This document shows, piece after piece, positions 1 through 11,868 of a DNA stretch of 64,000 nt. Position 1 is the first letter of the stretch. The number at the start of each line of letters is the position of its first letter. Source of the stretch: Actinoplanes octamycinicus (GTDB lineage: Bacteria > Actinomycetota > Actinomycetes > Mycobacteriales > Micromonosporaceae); contig NZ_JACHNB010000001.1 of the NCBI RefSeq assembly GCF_014205225.1, positions 7,483,501 through 7,547,500 on the forward strand, read 5' to 3'. The position numbers and the translations under genes were made by a program. The notes under the pieces were generated by a model, which searched no databases, had not been told where the DNA came from, and worked only from the letters and a program-made list of their open reading frames with translations.

Positions 1-818
1 TACATCTCCTCGGACCAGACCACCCGGCCGGAGAGCAGGTCCCACTCGCCCCAGCCGAGGTTGCCGAGCCGCTCGGTCTGGGCGATCCGCTCGCCCATCC
101 GCTGCTGCTCGTCCGGCCGGACCCAGCTGTGCAGCAGGCCCGGCCCGATCGGGTGGACCCGGACGACCAGGCTGATCGCGAACGGCGCCGGACCCTCGCC
201 GCCCTGGTAGGTGATCGGACCGACCTCGCGGGCCACCCCGTCGGCCAGGGTGTCCGCCCAGGCCTGCCAGATCGGGCTGCCGGCGACGCCCGGGTAGATC
301 TCGGAGACCCGGCCGCCGACCACCGACTCGCCGCGCCGGCCGGACAGGTCCACCACGGCCGGGCTGACCGCGACGATGTCGTAGTCGGTGATCGTGCCGT
401 CCGGCCGGCGCACCGGCAGCAGCACACAGTGGTTGCCGGGCAGCGCGGCGAGCACCTGCCGCAACGAGCCGGCCCACTGCTGGCCGGTCGGATGGATGAC
501 CGGCGACCGCGGCGCGGCGTGCGCGGACGGTGGCGGGCGCAGCGCTCTCTCGACCATGGTGCGGACCGCCTGCCGGGCGGTGGACGGCCTGTTCTCCAGG
601 GCGGCCAGCAGGTCCTGGGCGACCTCGGCGGGGGCCCGGCCGCGCTCGCCGGCGATCTGCCGCAGCTGGGCGTGCGCCTCGTCGACCCGGCAGCCGACCC
701 GCCCGGCGAGCAACCCGGCGGCCCGCTCGACCAGCACCATCGGGTCCGGGCGGGCCCGGGCGACGGCCTCGTCGATCTCGGCGAGCCGCTGCAGGTAGTC
801 CTGCGGTGCGCTGCTCAT
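1..818 (-). CDS. ANTAR/PAS-domain sensor protein, 3' end outside window
   Basis: Partial gene read leftward off the window edge; 272 codons are visible. Residues about 25-60 (PMVLVERAAGLLAGRVGC and following) look like an ANTAR-type helical segment. Residues about 115-240 form a PAS-like domain (LLPVRRPDGTITDYDIV), and a second PAS appears to begin at the edge (LGNLGWGEWDLLSG). The ATG start shares one base with the stop of the STAS gene (TGATG), so the two are probably translated together. Micromonosporaceae proteins of this layout often end in a PP2C phosphatase or kinase domain, which would fit a STAS partner, but that part is not in the window. Confidence 0.6.
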   Translation of the reverse strand, partial: MSSAPQDYLQRLAEIDEAVARARPDPMVLVERAAGLLAGRVGCRVDEAHAQLRQIAGERGRAPAEVAQDLLAALENRPSTARQAVRTMVERALRPPPSAHAAPRSPVIHPTGQQWAGSLRQVLAALPGNHCVLLPVRRPDGTITDYDIVAVSPAVVDLSGRRGESVVGGRVSEIYPGVAGSPIWQAWADTLADGVAREVGPITYQGGEGPAPFAISLVVRVHPIGPGLLHSWVRPDEQQRMGERIAQTERLGNLGWGEWDLLSGRVVWSEEM

Positions 819-1153
819 CAGGCCAGCCAGCTCGGCGAACCGCCGGAGGTGCCGAGCAGCTCGGCCAGGCCGGCCAAGTGCAGCTGGTCCCGGACCTTCT
901 CCGGCGGGTGCAGCAGGCGCAGCTGCCCGCCCCGCTGCTCGGCCAGGTGCAGCAGCCGGACCAGCACCGCGATCCCGGAGGAGTCGAGGAAGGTCACCGC
1001 GGCCAGGTCGACCTCGATGTCCGGGCCGGTGGCGAGGGCGGCGTCGGCCCGGATCACCTGCATGACGTCCGCGGCGTTGGTGAAGTCGATGTCGCCGCGC
1101 AACACGATCACCAGCGTCCCGCCGGCGTCCGCGGTGGTGTCCACCCAGTCCAT
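818..1153 (-). CDS. STAS-domain anti-sigma factor antagonist-like protein
   Basis: 111 residues. A single STAS fold with the conserved phosphorylation-loop pattern (AAVTFLDSSGIAVLVRL); the Ser of DSSG is the residue normally phosphorylated by an anti-sigma kinase. The start is the ATG preceded by GGGAGGATGCA. The frame extends upstream to 1255, but that part has no ribosome site. The downstream gene overlaps its stop and encodes a PAS/ANTAR sensor, which suggests a partner-switching signalling pair. The partner kinase or phosphatase is not visible. Confidence 0.85.
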   Translation of the reverse strand: MDWVDTTADAGGTLVIVLRGDIDFTNAADVMQVIRADAALATGPDIEVDLAAVTFLDSSGIAVLVRLLHLAEQRGGQLRLLHPPEKVRDQLHLAGLAELLGTSGGSPSWLA

Positions 1154-1298
1154 TGCATCCTCCCGCGCTCGCAGGAGCCCGCCACGCGGCCCGAGCCGGG
1201 TGACACGCCTCAAACCCGCCTCATTCTCGCAGGCATCGGGCGCCAGAAATACCACTCGTTCGCAGGATGCGGGTCCGGGTGCCGGCCGGAGATCGGCT

Positions 1299-1323
1299 GG
1301 TTAGACGATGCCGGGACGGGTAC
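1299..1323 (+). promoter_or_regulatory. SigB-type stress promoter (GGTT-N15-GGGTAC)
   Basis: GGTT at 1299-1302 and GGGTAC at 1318-1323 are separated by 15 bases, matching the actinobacterial SigB-family pattern GNTT-N14-16-GGGTAY. The -10 lies 9 bases before the ATG at 1333, so the transcript would start almost at the start codon (leaderless or nearly so). Confidence 0.6.
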
Positions 1324-1332
1324 CCGCCGCCC

Positions 1333-1548
1333 ATGACTGACGTGGCTTTCACCGACGTACAGAAATTGCTGGAAGACCTTGATTTTCCGGCGGACAAGGA
1401 AGAGATCGTCGCGCACGCCGAGCAGAACGGCGGCGGCCCGGACTCGGCCGCGGTGCGGGCGCTGCGCGCGATGCCGCTGGCCACCTACCGCAACATGTCC
1501 GAGATCCGCAGCTCGGTCGGGCTGCCGCCGGACGAGATGCCGGACTGA
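1333..1548 (+). CDS. DUF2795 small acidic protein
   Basis: 71 residues, resembling the DUF2795 family of small actinobacterial proteins (VQKLLEDLDFPADKEEIV, MPLATYRNMSEI). Function unknown. No ribosome site precedes the ATG, consistent with a near-leaderless transcript from the SigB-like promoter just upstream. The next gene starts 6 bases after the stop and may be co-transcribed. Confidence 0.75.
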   Translation: MTDVAFTDVQKLLEDLDFPADKEEIVAHAEQNGGGPDSAAVRALRAMPLATYRNMSEIRSSVGLPPDEMPD

Positions 1549-1554
1549 GCCGGG

Positions 1555-2919
1555 GTGCCGACGATCCGCACCGAGCAGGAGCTGCGCGCGGCGCTCGACC
1601 GGGTGCTGCCCGGGGTGCGCGACGATCTGGAACGGCTGGTCCGGGTGCCCGGGATCGCGTTCGCCGGGTTCGACCACAGCCAGGTGGACCGGTCCGCCGC
1701 GCTGGTCGCCGAGCTGCTGGACGACTGCGGCCTGCGGACCCGCGTGGTCCGGGCCGGCGGCCAGCCCGCGGTGATCGGTCACCGGCCGGGCCCGCCCGGA
1801 TCACCGACCGTGCTGCTCTACGCACACCACGACGTGCAGCCGGCCGGCGATCCGGCGCTCTGGCACAGCCACCCGTTCTGGCCGGTGGAGCGGGACGGCC
1901 GCCTCTACGGCCGGGGCGCCGCCGACGACAAGGCCGGGGTGATGGCGCACGTGGCGGCGCTGCGCGCCTGGGGCGACGACCTGCCGGTCGGGGTCACCGT
2001 GTTCGTCGAGGGCGAGGAGGAGTACGGCTCCGCCTCCCTGGAGCGGCTCCTCGACGAGCACGCCGAGGCGTTGCGCGCGGACGTGATCGTGGTCGCCGAC
2101 TCGGACAACTGGGACATCGGCCGGCCTGCCTTCACCACCTCGCTGCGCGGGCAGCTCGGCTGCCTGGTCGAGGTCCGCGGCCCGGACGCGCTCACCGCGC
2201 TGGTCCGGCTGCTCAGCACGCTGCACGACGAGGCCGGCGAGGTCGCGGTGGCCGGTCTGGTCAGCCGGGAGACCGCCACGGTGGACTATCCGGAGGAGCG
2301 GCTGCGCCGCGAGGCCGGTGTGCTCGACGGTGTCCGGCTGGTCTCCCGCGGCCGGATCGCCGACCGGCTCTGGGCCAAGCCGTCGCTCACCGTGCTCGGC
2401 GTCGACGCTTCGCATCCCCGGCTGCGCCAGGCCACCGCCAAGGTCAGCCTCCGGTTGGCCCCGGGGGACGATCCGCTGTCCGGGTACGAGGCGGTCCGCA
2501 CCCACCTGCGCGCCCATCTGCCCCGGAACGTCTCGCTGGAAGTGACCCTGGAGAGCCGCGGCGACCCGTGCGTCGTCCCGGCGGACGGCCCGGTCTACGA
2601 CGCGGCGCGCGCCGCGTGGACCACCGCCTGGGACGGCACCGCCCCGGTCGACATCGGGATCGGCGGCTCGATCCCGTGCGTCGCCGCCTTCCAGCGACGC
2701 TTCCCGGAGGCGGTGCTGCTGGTCCCCGGCATCGAGGACCCGTACTGCGCGGCGCACGGCCCGGACGAGAGTCTGCACCTGGCCGACTTCGCCCGGACCT
2801 GCCTGGCCGAGGCGCTGCTGCTCGGCGAGCTTCAGTCCTTGACCACCCGGAAGGTCTTCAGCTCCGGGTCGGCGGCGTCCGGCAGCGTCATCCCGGCGGC
2901 CAGCCCGGCCCGCAGGTAG
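1555..2919 (+). CDS. M20-family metallopeptidase (dipeptidase-like)
   Basis: 454 residues with the M20 metal-site motifs in order: LLYAHHDVQP (His ligand and Asp), GRGAADDKAG (bridging Asp), EGEEEYGS (catalytic Glu pair) and a C-terminal AHGPDES (His ligand). Expected to hydrolyse a dipeptide or N-acyl amino acid with two zinc ions. Start is a GTG 6 bases after the DUF2795 stop. The last 29 codons run antisense into the decarboxylase gene (88-base convergent overlap), so the C-terminal tail after GELQSL is probably not conserved. Confidence 0.8.
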   Translation: MPTIRTEQELRAALDRVLPGVRDDLERLVRVPGIAFAGFDHSQVDRSAALVAELLDDCGLRTRVVRAGGQPAVIGHRPGPPGSPTVLLYAHHDVQPAGDPALWHSHPFWPVERDGRLYGRGAADDKAGVMAHVAALRAWGDDLPVGVTVFVEGEEEYGSASLERLLDEHAEALRADVIVVADSDNWDIGRPAFTTSLRGQLGCLVEVRGPDALTALVRLLSTLHDEAGEVAVAGLVSRETATVDYPEERLRREAGVLDGVRLVSRGRIADRLWAKPSLTVLGVDASHPRLRQATAKVSLRLAPGDDPLSGYEAVRTHLRAHLPRNVSLEVTLESRGDPCVVPADGPVYDAARAAWTTAWDGTAPVDIGIGGSIPCVAAFQRRFPEAVLLVPGIEDPYCAAHGPDESLHLADFARTCLAEALLLGELQSLTTRKVFSSGSAASGSVIPAASPARR

Positions 2920-4256
2920 TCGACCACCTCGTCGATGAACCGCTCGCCGGGCAGGATGGCCGGCACGCCGGGCGGGTAGGGGCTGATCATCTCGGCGCTG
3001 ATCCGCCCGGCCGGGTCGGCGACCTGCTCGGTCTCGGCGAAGAACGCGGCCCGCGGGTTCATCGCCTGCTCCAGGTTCAGCTTCTCCAGCTGCGGGATGC
3101 GTGGCGCCGGCCGGTCCGGTTCCGGCGGCTTCGCCGCGAGGCTCTCGAATGCCTCGGCGAGCCGTTCCAGCGCGGCGCTGTCGTCGGCGTAGGTCAGCGA
3201 GCAGATCACCCGGCGGGCGTCGCCGAGCTGCACGGTCAGCCCCTTCTCCGCCTGCATCCACTCCTTGGCCTGGTAGCCGGTGATGCCCAGCCCGGAGACG
3301 TCGACGCAGAGCTTGAGCGGATCCCACTCGGCGACGCCGTCCTCGTGGATGATCGAGGCGTCCATGACGCTCAGCCCGGACACCCGGGACAGCCGGGTCC
3401 GGATCCGGTCGGCGCAGTCCAGCGCGGCGTCCAGCAGCCGCTCGCCGTGCTGGGCCATGTGCCGGCGCCACCCGTCGATCGAGCCGAACAGCAGCGCCGA
3501 CGGGCTGGTCGTGGTGATCAGGTCGAGGCGCAGCCGCAGGTCGACCGGGTCCACCAGGTCACCGCCGACCTGGATCATCGAGGCCTGGCAGAGGCCGCCG
3601 CCGGCCTTGTGCACGCTCTGCACCACCAGGTCCGCGCCGGCCTGCACGGCCGCGGTCGGCAGCCCGTCGTGGAACGGGAAGTGCGCGCCCCACGCCTCGT
3701 CGACCAGCAGCGGGATGCCGCGCCGGTGGCAGAGGTCGGCGATGCCGCGGACGTCGGCGCCGCAGCCGTACTCGGTCGGGGTGATCACCATGACCGCGCT
3801 GATCTCCGGGTCGGCGTCCAGCGCGGCCTGCACGTCGCCGGCGGTGGCCGGGTGGGCGATCTGCCGCTCGTGGTCCCAGCGCGGGCGCAGCCAGACCGGC
3901 TCGGCGCCGGCCATGATCAGTGAGGCGGCCACCGACTTGTGCACGTTGCGGTCGGCGAGGATCTTCTTGCCCGGTCCGACCAGCGAGAGCACCGCGGTGT
4001 GCATGGAGATGCTGGAGCCGCAGGTCGTGAAGATCGCGTCGCGGGCGCCGACCGCCTCGGCCATCAGCTGCTCGGCCTCGCCGGCCACCTGCTTCGCGGT
4101 GATCACGTCGGCGGCGAACGCGCCGCGCGACAGCACCGAGGCGGTCCGCTCGTCGATCCCCCGGCCGAGCCGGTGCCCGGGCAGCGCGAACGTGTAGTCA
4201 CCCTCGTCCCGATAGTGCTCGATCGCGTCGAGAATCGGTGTCCTGTCCTGGTCCAT
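2832..4256 (-). CDS. Orn/Lys/Arg decarboxylase-family PLP enzyme
   Basis: 474 residues. Fold-type I PLP enzyme of the basic amino acid decarboxylase family: N-terminal FALPGHRLGRGID, PLP-binding Asp in LLVDEAWGAH, Schiff-base Lys in VQSVHKAGGG, and a C-terminal part with ISPYPPGVPAILPGE typical of the family. Likely decarboxylates ornithine, lysine or arginine to a polyamine precursor; substrate cannot be told. Start ATG at 4256. It is separated from the polyketide operon by a hairpin and is probably not part of the cluster, although an amine supplier next to an amide-forming cluster is worth keeping in mind. Confidence 0.8.
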   Translation of the reverse strand: MDQDRTPILDAIEHYRDEGDYTFALPGHRLGRGIDERTASVLSRGAFAADVITAKQVAGEAEQLMAEAVGARDAIFTTCGSSISMHTAVLSLVGPGKKILADRNVHKSVAASLIMAGAEPVWLRPRWDHERQIAHPATAGDVQAALDADPEISAVMVITPTEYGCGADVRGIADLCHRRGIPLLVDEAWGAHFPFHDGLPTAAVQAGADLVVQSVHKAGGGLCQASMIQVGGDLVDPVDLRLRLDLITTTSPSALLFGSIDGWRRHMAQHGERLLDAALDCADRIRTRLSRVSGLSVMDASIIHEDGVAEWDPLKLCVDVSGLGITGYQAKEWMQAEKGLTVQLGDARRVICSLTYADDSAALERLAEAFESLAAKPPEPDRPAPRIPQLEKLNLEQAMNPRAAFFAETEQVADPAGRISAEMISPYPPGVPAILPGERFIDEVVDYLRAGLAAGMTLPDAADPELKTFRVVKD

Positions 4257-4313
4257 GGGCGGCGAATACCACCGGGAACAGGGTGTGAAACGCCCGTCGT
4301 CGGCGATTCCCCG

Positions 4314-4343
4314 TGCGGTGGCCGCCGGCCCGCGGCCACCGCA
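4314..4343 (-). terminator. Hairpin terminator after the polyketide core operon
   Basis: Perfect 12-bp stem (TGCGGTGGCCGC at 4314-4325 with its complement at 4332-4343) and a 6-base loop, in the gap between the P450 stop and the decarboxylase start. There is no T tract, as is usual in actinomycetes. Confidence 0.5.
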
Positions 4344-4413
4344 TCCGCATCCTCATCGCCGCCGATCCGCGCCGATCACGCTGCCGGCTCGGCCGCGGGT
4401 TTCGACTCGGCGG

Positions 4414-5642
<1,229 letters not shown>

Positions 5643-5646
<4 letters not shown>

Positions 5647-5972
5647 CGTCCCCCGTCCGGGAAGGGATCGCCGTGGCGGGCGGCCACCCGGAACACCTCG
5701 AACGGCCGGGCCCGGCTGTGGTCGCGGAACGGGCGCAGCGGCGCGGTCTGCTCCTGATGCCCCGGGCTGCGTTCCCAGGTGGCGAACTCGTCCCAGCCGC
5801 TCCACCGGCTGACCACCGCGAAGCTGCGCCGGTCGGCGACGCCCTGCTGCAGCTCGTTGCCGAGCAGCCCGGGCGTGCCGGCCATCCGCCGGCTGGACTC
5901 CAGATAGGCGACCAGCACCTGGTCGTAGTCGTCGGCCTGGTGGTAGACCATCACCTGCACCGGCTCGCTCAC
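5643..5972 (-). CDS. Antibiotic biosynthesis monooxygenase (ABM) domain protein
   Basis: 109 residues with a small ferredoxin-like ABM fold (VMVYHQADDYDQVLVAYL near the N-terminus, FAVVSRWSGWDEFATW in the middle). Such cofactor-independent monooxygenases oxidise anthrone-type intermediates to quinones in aromatic polyketide pathways. The GTG start overlaps the stop of the second ABM gene (GTGA), and its own stop overlaps the P450 start, so translation is coupled along the operon. The frame continues upstream to 6170, but that is the neighbouring gene in another frame. Confidence 0.8.
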
Positions 5973-6295
5973 CGGGCCGCCCCGGTCCCGGCCGGCAGGT
6001 GGGCCACCACGTGCATGGTGGTCATCGACCCGCCGCTGCGGTAGGGGTGCAGCTTGGTCCGGTGCTCGAGGTGCCGGTCGCTGGTCTCGAACTCCCGGAA
6101 CAGCGGCTCGTCCACCCAGTCGCTGACGATGTAGTAGATGCCGTCCTCGTCGATGCTGCGGGACAGCCACTGGCCGAGGTTGGCCGGGTGGCTGGTGACC
6201 GAGTCGCCGACCTCCCGCCAGACCCGCTCGAACTCCGGCTCCAGACCCGGCTTGATCTCCATCCGGAGCATCACCCGGAAGCGCTCGCCGGCCAT
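5969..6295 (-). CDS. ABM-like small monooxygenase
   Basis: 108 residues. Starts MAGERFRVMLRMEIKPG and has the ABM-like IYYIVSDWVDEPLFREFE strand-helix unit. Paired with a second ABM protein directly downstream through a GTGA overlap. Paired small monooxygenases recur in clusters for oxidised polycyclic quinones, where they act on the anthrone or ring-fused intermediate. The exact carbon oxidised cannot be read from sequence. Confidence 0.75.
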   Translation of the reverse strand: MAGERFRVMLRMEIKPGLEPEFERVWREVGDSVTSHPANLGQWLSRSIDEDGIYYIVSDWVDEPLFREFETSDRHLEHRTKLHPYRSGGSMTTMHVVAHLPAGTGAAR

Positions 6296-6296
6296 C

Positions 6297-7046
6297 TCAG
6301 ATCCCCCCGTCGACGTTCAGGGTTTCCCCGGTGATGTACGCGCTGAGGTCGCTGAGCAGGAACAACGCCACCGCGGCGACCTCCGGGACGGTGCCCAGCC
6401 GGGCCAGCGCGGTCTTGCCGGAGTACATCTCGCGCAGCGCCTGGGCGCGGTCCGGCGGCATCTCGTCCATCGCCTCGGTCTCGATCACCCCGGGCGCCAG
6501 CACGTTGATCCGCAGGCCGCGGCCGCCGTACTCCTTGGCCAGCGAGCGGGTCAGCCCGATCATCGCCGACTTGGCCGCGGTGTAGTGGGCGCGCAGCGGG
6601 ATGCCGGCCGCCGCGCCCCGGGAGCCGATGTTGACGATCGAGCCGCGGTCGCCGAGCAGCGGCAGGCACTGCTGCACGACGCGGAAGGCCGCGGTCAGGT
6701 TGGTGTCCAGCACCCGGTGCCATTCCTCGACACCCAGTTTTTCGTACGGGATGTGGCTGATCACGCCGGCGTTGTTGACGACGCCGTCCAGCGTGCCGAA
6801 CCGCTCCCGGGCCTCGGCGGCGAGCCGGTCCACCTCGGTGACCTCGGCCAGGTCGGCGCGCACCACGTGGTGGTCACCGCCGGTCTCCTTGAGCGCCGCG
6901 ACCAGGCTGTCCACCGCCGGCCCGTCGCTGCGATGGCAGGTGAGCACGTCGGCGCCGGCCTCGGCGGCGGCCAGGACGATGCCCCGGCCGATCCCCCGGG
7001 TGCCGCCGGTGACCAGGATCTTGCGGCCCTGCAGACCGAAATCCAT
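6297..7046 (-). CDS. SDR ketoreductase (first of a pair)
   Basis: 249 residues. Classical short-chain dehydrogenase: NAD(P)-binding TGGTRGIGRG, NNAG, catalytic Ser (VNIGS) 13 residues before Tyr in HYTAAK, and the C-terminal ITGETLNVDGG. The start is the ATG preceded by AGAGGAGAACAGC; the frame upstream of it is antisense noise. It lies 14 bases after the stop of the neighbouring SDR and has one ABM gene immediately downstream. Expected to reduce a ketone of the polyketide chain or a ring carbonyl. Confidence 0.9.
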   Translation of the reverse strand: MDFGLQGRKILVTGGTRGIGRGIVLAAAEAGADVLTCHRSDGPAVDSLVAALKETGGDHHVVRADLAEVTEVDRLAAEARERFGTLDGVVNNAGVISHIPYEKLGVEEWHRVLDTNLTAAFRVVQQCLPLLGDRGSIVNIGSRGAAAGIPLRAHYTAAKSAMIGLTRSLAKEYGGRGLRINVLAPGVIETEAMDEMPPDRAQALREMYSGKTALARLGTVPEVAAVALFLLSDLSAYITGETLNVDGGI

Positions 7047-7060
7047 GCTGTTCTCCTCTG

Positions 7061-8562
<1,502 letters not shown>

Positions 8563-9774
8563 TCAGGCGGTGAGGACCAGCGCGGCGGTGAAGCCGCCGT
8601 GGCCGCGGGCGAGGACCAGCGCGGTGCGCGGAGCGGTCGGGCGGGCCTCGGCGACCAGGTCCAGGTCGGGTCCGGCGGCTGGGCGGGTGACCGGCACGGC
8701 CGGCGGGATCACCCCGGCGCGCAGGGTGAGCAGGGCGGTCGCGACGTCGAGCGCGGCACCGGCGGCGTACATCCGGCCGGTGAGCGTCTTCGGCGCGGTC
8801 ACCGGGACGCCGCCCGCGGTGAACACCTCGGCCAGCGCCTCGGCCTCCAGCCGGTCGGCGGCCGGCGTGCCGGCCGCGTCGGCGAAGACCACGTCGACGT
8901 CGCCGGGCGCCAGCCGCGCCTCGGCCAGCGCCGCCCGGATGGTGCGGGCCAGCGCGGGCGGGCGCGGTGAGCCGGGCGGCGGGTCGAAGCCGGCGGCGTA
9001 CCCGGCCAGCCGGCCGTAGACGGTCGCGCCGCGCGCCGCGGCCGCCGCCTCGTCCTCGATCACCAGCATCGCGGCGCCCTCGCCCGGGACGTAGCCGGAC
9101 GCGTCCGCGTCGAACGGCAGGTAGGCCCGCGCCGGGTCGGGCTCCGCCGACAGGCCGCCGTTGCTCAGCTGGGCGACCAGGCCGTACGGGCAGAGCGACG
9201 CGTCCGCGCCGCCGCCGAGCACCAGCCGGGAGCCGCTGCCGAGCAACCGGCGGGCCTGGCCGAGCACGTCGAGCCCGCCGGCCTGCTCGGTGCAGATCAC
9301 CCCGCACGGCCCGCGCATCCCGTGCCGGATCGAGACCTGACCGGTGGTGGCGGCGTAGAACCAGGCGATCGACTGGTAGGCGCCGACCCAGTCCGGGCCC
9401 TTGGTGTAGAGCCGTTCCATCTCGTGCTGGCCGAACTCGGTGCCGCCGGACGACGCCGCGGTGACCACGGCCATCTCGTACTCGGGCAGCTCCTGCGGGT
9501 TGACCCGGGCGTCGGTCAGCGCGTCCGCGGCGGCGGCCAGCCCGAAGTGGGTGCCGCGGTCGGTCTGCGGCACCAGCCGGGCCGGGACCTGCTCGGCGGC
9601 CCGGAAGCCGGGCACCTGCCCGGCCACCCGGACCGGGTAGTCGCCGGCGTCGAAGCGGGTGATCCGGCCCAGCCCGCTCTTGCCGGCCAGCACGGACGCC
9701 CAGTGTTCCGCGGTGGTGACGCCGGTCGGCGCGACGACGCCGATCCCGGTCACCACGGCGCTGGATGAGTTCAC
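8563..9774 (-). CDS. Ketosynthase beta subunit (chain length factor)
   Basis: 403 residues. KS fold in which the active-site Cys is replaced by Gln164 (ICTEQAGGLD), the hallmark of chain length factors. It pairs with the KSalpha upstream and sets chain length and drives malonyl-ACP decarboxylation. GTG start with an excellent ribosome site (GGGGGGAAGCT). Spacing of 19 bases to KSalpha and 25 to the ACP fits a minimal-PKS operon. Confidence 0.95.
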   Translation of the reverse strand: MNSSSAVVTGIGVVAPTGVTTAEHWASVLAGKSGLGRITRFDAGDYPVRVAGQVPGFRAAEQVPARLVPQTDRGTHFGLAAAADALTDARVNPQELPEYEMAVVTAASSGGTEFGQHEMERLYTKGPDWVGAYQSIAWFYAATTGQVSIRHGMRGPCGVICTEQAGGLDVLGQARRLLGSGSRLVLGGGADASLCPYGLVAQLSNGGLSAEPDPARAYLPFDADASGYVPGEGAAMLVIEDEAAAAARGATVYGRLAGYAAGFDPPPGSPRPPALARTIRAALAEARLAPGDVDVVFADAAGTPAADRLEAEALAEVFTAGGVPVTAPKTLTGRMYAAGAALDVATALLTLRAGVIPPAVPVTRPAAGPDLDLVAEARPTAPRTALVLARGHGGFTAALVLTA

Positions 9775-9793
9775 AGCTTCCCCCCGTTCGTGC

Positions 9794-11047
9794 TCAGCAC
9801 CGGCTCAGCACCATGGCGCTCTGGAACCCGCCGAAGCCGCTGCCGACGCTGAGCACCACGTCCATCGGATGCTCCCGGGCGGTCCCGGGCACGTAGTCGA
9901 GGTCGCACTCCGGGTCGGCGACCGTGAGGTTGGCCGTCGGCGGGACCACCTGGTGGTGCAGGGCCAGCGCGGACGCGGCGATCTCCAGCGAGCCGATCGC
10001 GCCCAGCGAGTGACCGATCATCGATTTGATCGAGCTGACCGGCACCTGGTAGGCGTGCGCGCCGAGGGTCCGCTTGAACGCGGCGGTCTCGTGCCGGTCG
10101 TTCTGCTTGGTGCCGGAGCCGTGCGCGTTGACGTAGTCCACCGCGCCGGGATCGAGCCGGGCCCGGTCCAGCGCCACCCGGATCGCCTCGGCCATCTCCC
10201 GGCCGTCCGGCTTCAGCCCGGTCATGTGGTACGCGTTGCTGCGGCTGGCGAAGCCGGACACCTCGGCGTAGATCCGGGCGCCGCGCCGCCGGGCCGCCCC
10301 GGCCTCCTCGATCACCATGATCGCCGAGCCCTCGCCGAGCACGAAGCCGTTGCGCCGGCCGTCGAACGGACGGGACGCGTGCTCAGGGTCGTCGTTGTCC
10401 GGCGAGGTGGCCCGGATCGCGTCGAAGCAAGCCGAGGTGATCGGCGAGAGCGGGGCGTCGGTGGCGCCGGCCACCGCCAGGTCGGCGCCGCCCTCCTCGA
10501 TCAGCTGCACCGCGTGCCCGACCGCGTCCAGCCCGGAGGTGCAGCCGGTGGAGATCAGCGCCACCGGGCCCTCGGCGCCGATCTGCCAGGCCACCTCGAC
10601 GGCCAGGGTGCTCGGCACCATGTAGCCGTAGAGGTGCGGGACGCCGTACCGGTGGTCGACCAGCCACTGCCGGCCGCCGTCGGAGAGCACCGCGTACTCC
10701 TGCTCCAGGCCCATCGTGCAGCCGACCGCGCTGCCCACGCTCACCGTGATCCGCGCCGGGTCGTAACCGGCCGGGTCGATGCCGCTGTCCGCGATCGCCT
10801 CGCGGGCCGAGACCACCGCGAACTGCGCGGCCCGGTCCATCCGGCGGATCTCCTGCGGGCTGAGCCCGGCGGCCGCCGGGTCGAAGTCGCACTCGGCGGC
10901 GATCCGGGAGCGGAAGTTCGACGCGTCGAACAGCGAGATGGTGCGGGTCGCGGTGCGGCCGGCGGTCAGCAGGTCCCACATCCGGTCCCGGCCGACGCCG
11001 CCGGGCGCCACCGCGCCGATCCCGGTGATCACCGCGCGGCGGGTCAC
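9794..11047 (-). CDS. Ketosynthase alpha subunit of the type II PKS
   Basis: 417 residues. Catalytic Cys169 in [10 protein letters not shown], and the two catalytic His in [15 protein letters not shown] and [13 protein letters not shown]. Condenses malonyl-ACP units on an acetate starter; no starter-unit KSIII is present. GTG start overlaps the stop of the cupin gene (GTGA). Order KSalpha-KSbeta-ACP-aromatase is the standard aromatic PKS arrangement. Confidence 0.97.
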   Translation of the reverse strand: MTRRAVITGIGAVAPGGVGRDRMWDLLTAGRTATRTISLFDASNFRSRIAAECDFDPAAAGLSPQEIRRMDRAAQFAVVSAREAIADSGIDPAGYDPARITVSVGSAVGCTMGLEQEYAVLSDGGRQWLVDHRYGVPHLYGYMVPSTLAVEVAWQIGAEGPVALISTGCTSGLDAVGHAVQLIEEGGADLAVAGATDAPLSPITSACFDAIRATSPDNDDPEHASRPFDGRRNGFVLGEGSAIMVIEEAGAARRRGARIYAEVSGFASRSNAYHMTGLKPDGREMAEAIRVALDRARLDPGAVDYVNAHGSGTKQNDRHETAAFKRTLGAHAYQVPVSSIKSMIGHSLGAIGSLEIAASALALHHQVVPPTANLTVADPECDLDYVPGTAREHPMDVVLSVGSGFGGFQSAMVLSRC

Positions 11048-11457
11048 GAGCCACCCCCGACGTCCGGGTTGGCGCCCGGCCCGGTCTCCTCCAGGTCGAC
11101 GTGGCCCAGCTCCGGGCGCGGGGCCAGTGGAGACAGGTGGAAGACCGCGCGGGCCTCCTCGGCGCCGACGTTCACCAGGCGGTGCCGGACGCCGATCGGC
11201 ACCAGCAGCGAGTCACCCGGCTCGAGCCGGACCGGGACGCCGTCCACCGACATCTCCAGCAGGCCCGCGACGACGTGCAGGAACTCCTCGGAGTGCGGAT
11301 GCAGGTGCTCGGTGACCCGGTCGCCGGGGGCCAGCGTGAGCACCCCGCCGAACCCGGACGTGCAGCCGACCGTCTTCGGGCTGAGCGTGACCCGGATGTC
11401 ACCGCCGCGCCGAGTGTTCGCCGCGACGTCGGCGACCGCGACCTTGGGGGCGCCCAT
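11044..11457 (-). CDS. Cupin-fold polyketide cyclase-like protein
   Basis: 137 residues with the cupin metal motif [17 protein letters not shown] and the second motif [14 protein letters not shown]. Cupin proteins of this size sit beside the minimal PKS in pentangular clusters and assist late ring closure. ATG shares one base with the stop of the TcmI-type cyclase (TGATG). A small oxygenase role cannot be excluded. Confidence 0.8.
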   Translation of the reverse strand: MGAPKVAVADVAANTRRGGDIRVTLSPKTVGCTSGFGGVLTLAPGDRVTEHLHPHSEEFLHVVAGLLEMSVDGVPVRLEPGDSLLVPIGVRHRLVNVGAEEARAVFHLSPLAPRPELGHVDLEETGPGANPDVGGGS

Positions 11458-11822
11458 CAGGCGCTCCGGCGCTCGGCGGCCGCGCCGGCGAACACCGGCC
11501 CGTCCTCGGGCGTCCAGACGTAGAACGGGTCGGCCATCGCGTCCTTCGGCTCCCGCCAGCCCGGGTCGTACGGCGAGATGTACTCGCCGAGCCGGGTGTT
11601 GATCTCGCCGTACAGCGGGTGGCTGCGCGCCCGGTAGAGGTTCGGGGTGATGTCCTCCGGCGCCTCCACCAGGTGGAAGTAGAGGTCGTGGAAGCGGAAC
11701 AGGGTCCGGCGCGTGACCCCGACCATGCGCGGCAGGTCGGTCCGGTCCGAGTCGGCGAAGACGCCGGCCACGGCCGCCGCGTCGCCGGGCTGCATCCTGG
11801 CCACGATCAGGCTTCGGTGCAC
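11457..11822 (-). CDS. TcmI-type polyketide cyclase
   Basis: 121 residues in the TcmI/SnoaE-type cyclase family: MHRSLIVARMQPGDAAAVAG at the start, VGVTRRTLFRFHDLYFHL, and the C-terminal ISPYDPGWREPKDAMA. Catalyses closure of the last rings of the polycycle. First gene of the core operon; GTG start with GGAGGAAAC. SARP-like repeats lie 47-84 bases upstream. Confidence 0.9.
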   Translation of the reverse strand: MHRSLIVARMQPGDAAAVAGVFADSDRTDLPRMVGVTRRTLFRFHDLYFHLVEAPEDITPNLYRARSHPLYGEINTRLGEYISPYDPGWREPKDAMADPFYVWTPEDGPVFAGAAAERRSA

Positions 11823-11868
11823 GTTTCCTCCAGGCTCTCAGGTGATGTGCTCACCCTCGCCGAGCGAT

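Noticed and set aside
1801..3471. 556-residue frame on the minus strand across peptidase and decarboxylase
   Set aside because: Overlaps two genes with clear catalytic motifs; composition is shadow-like.
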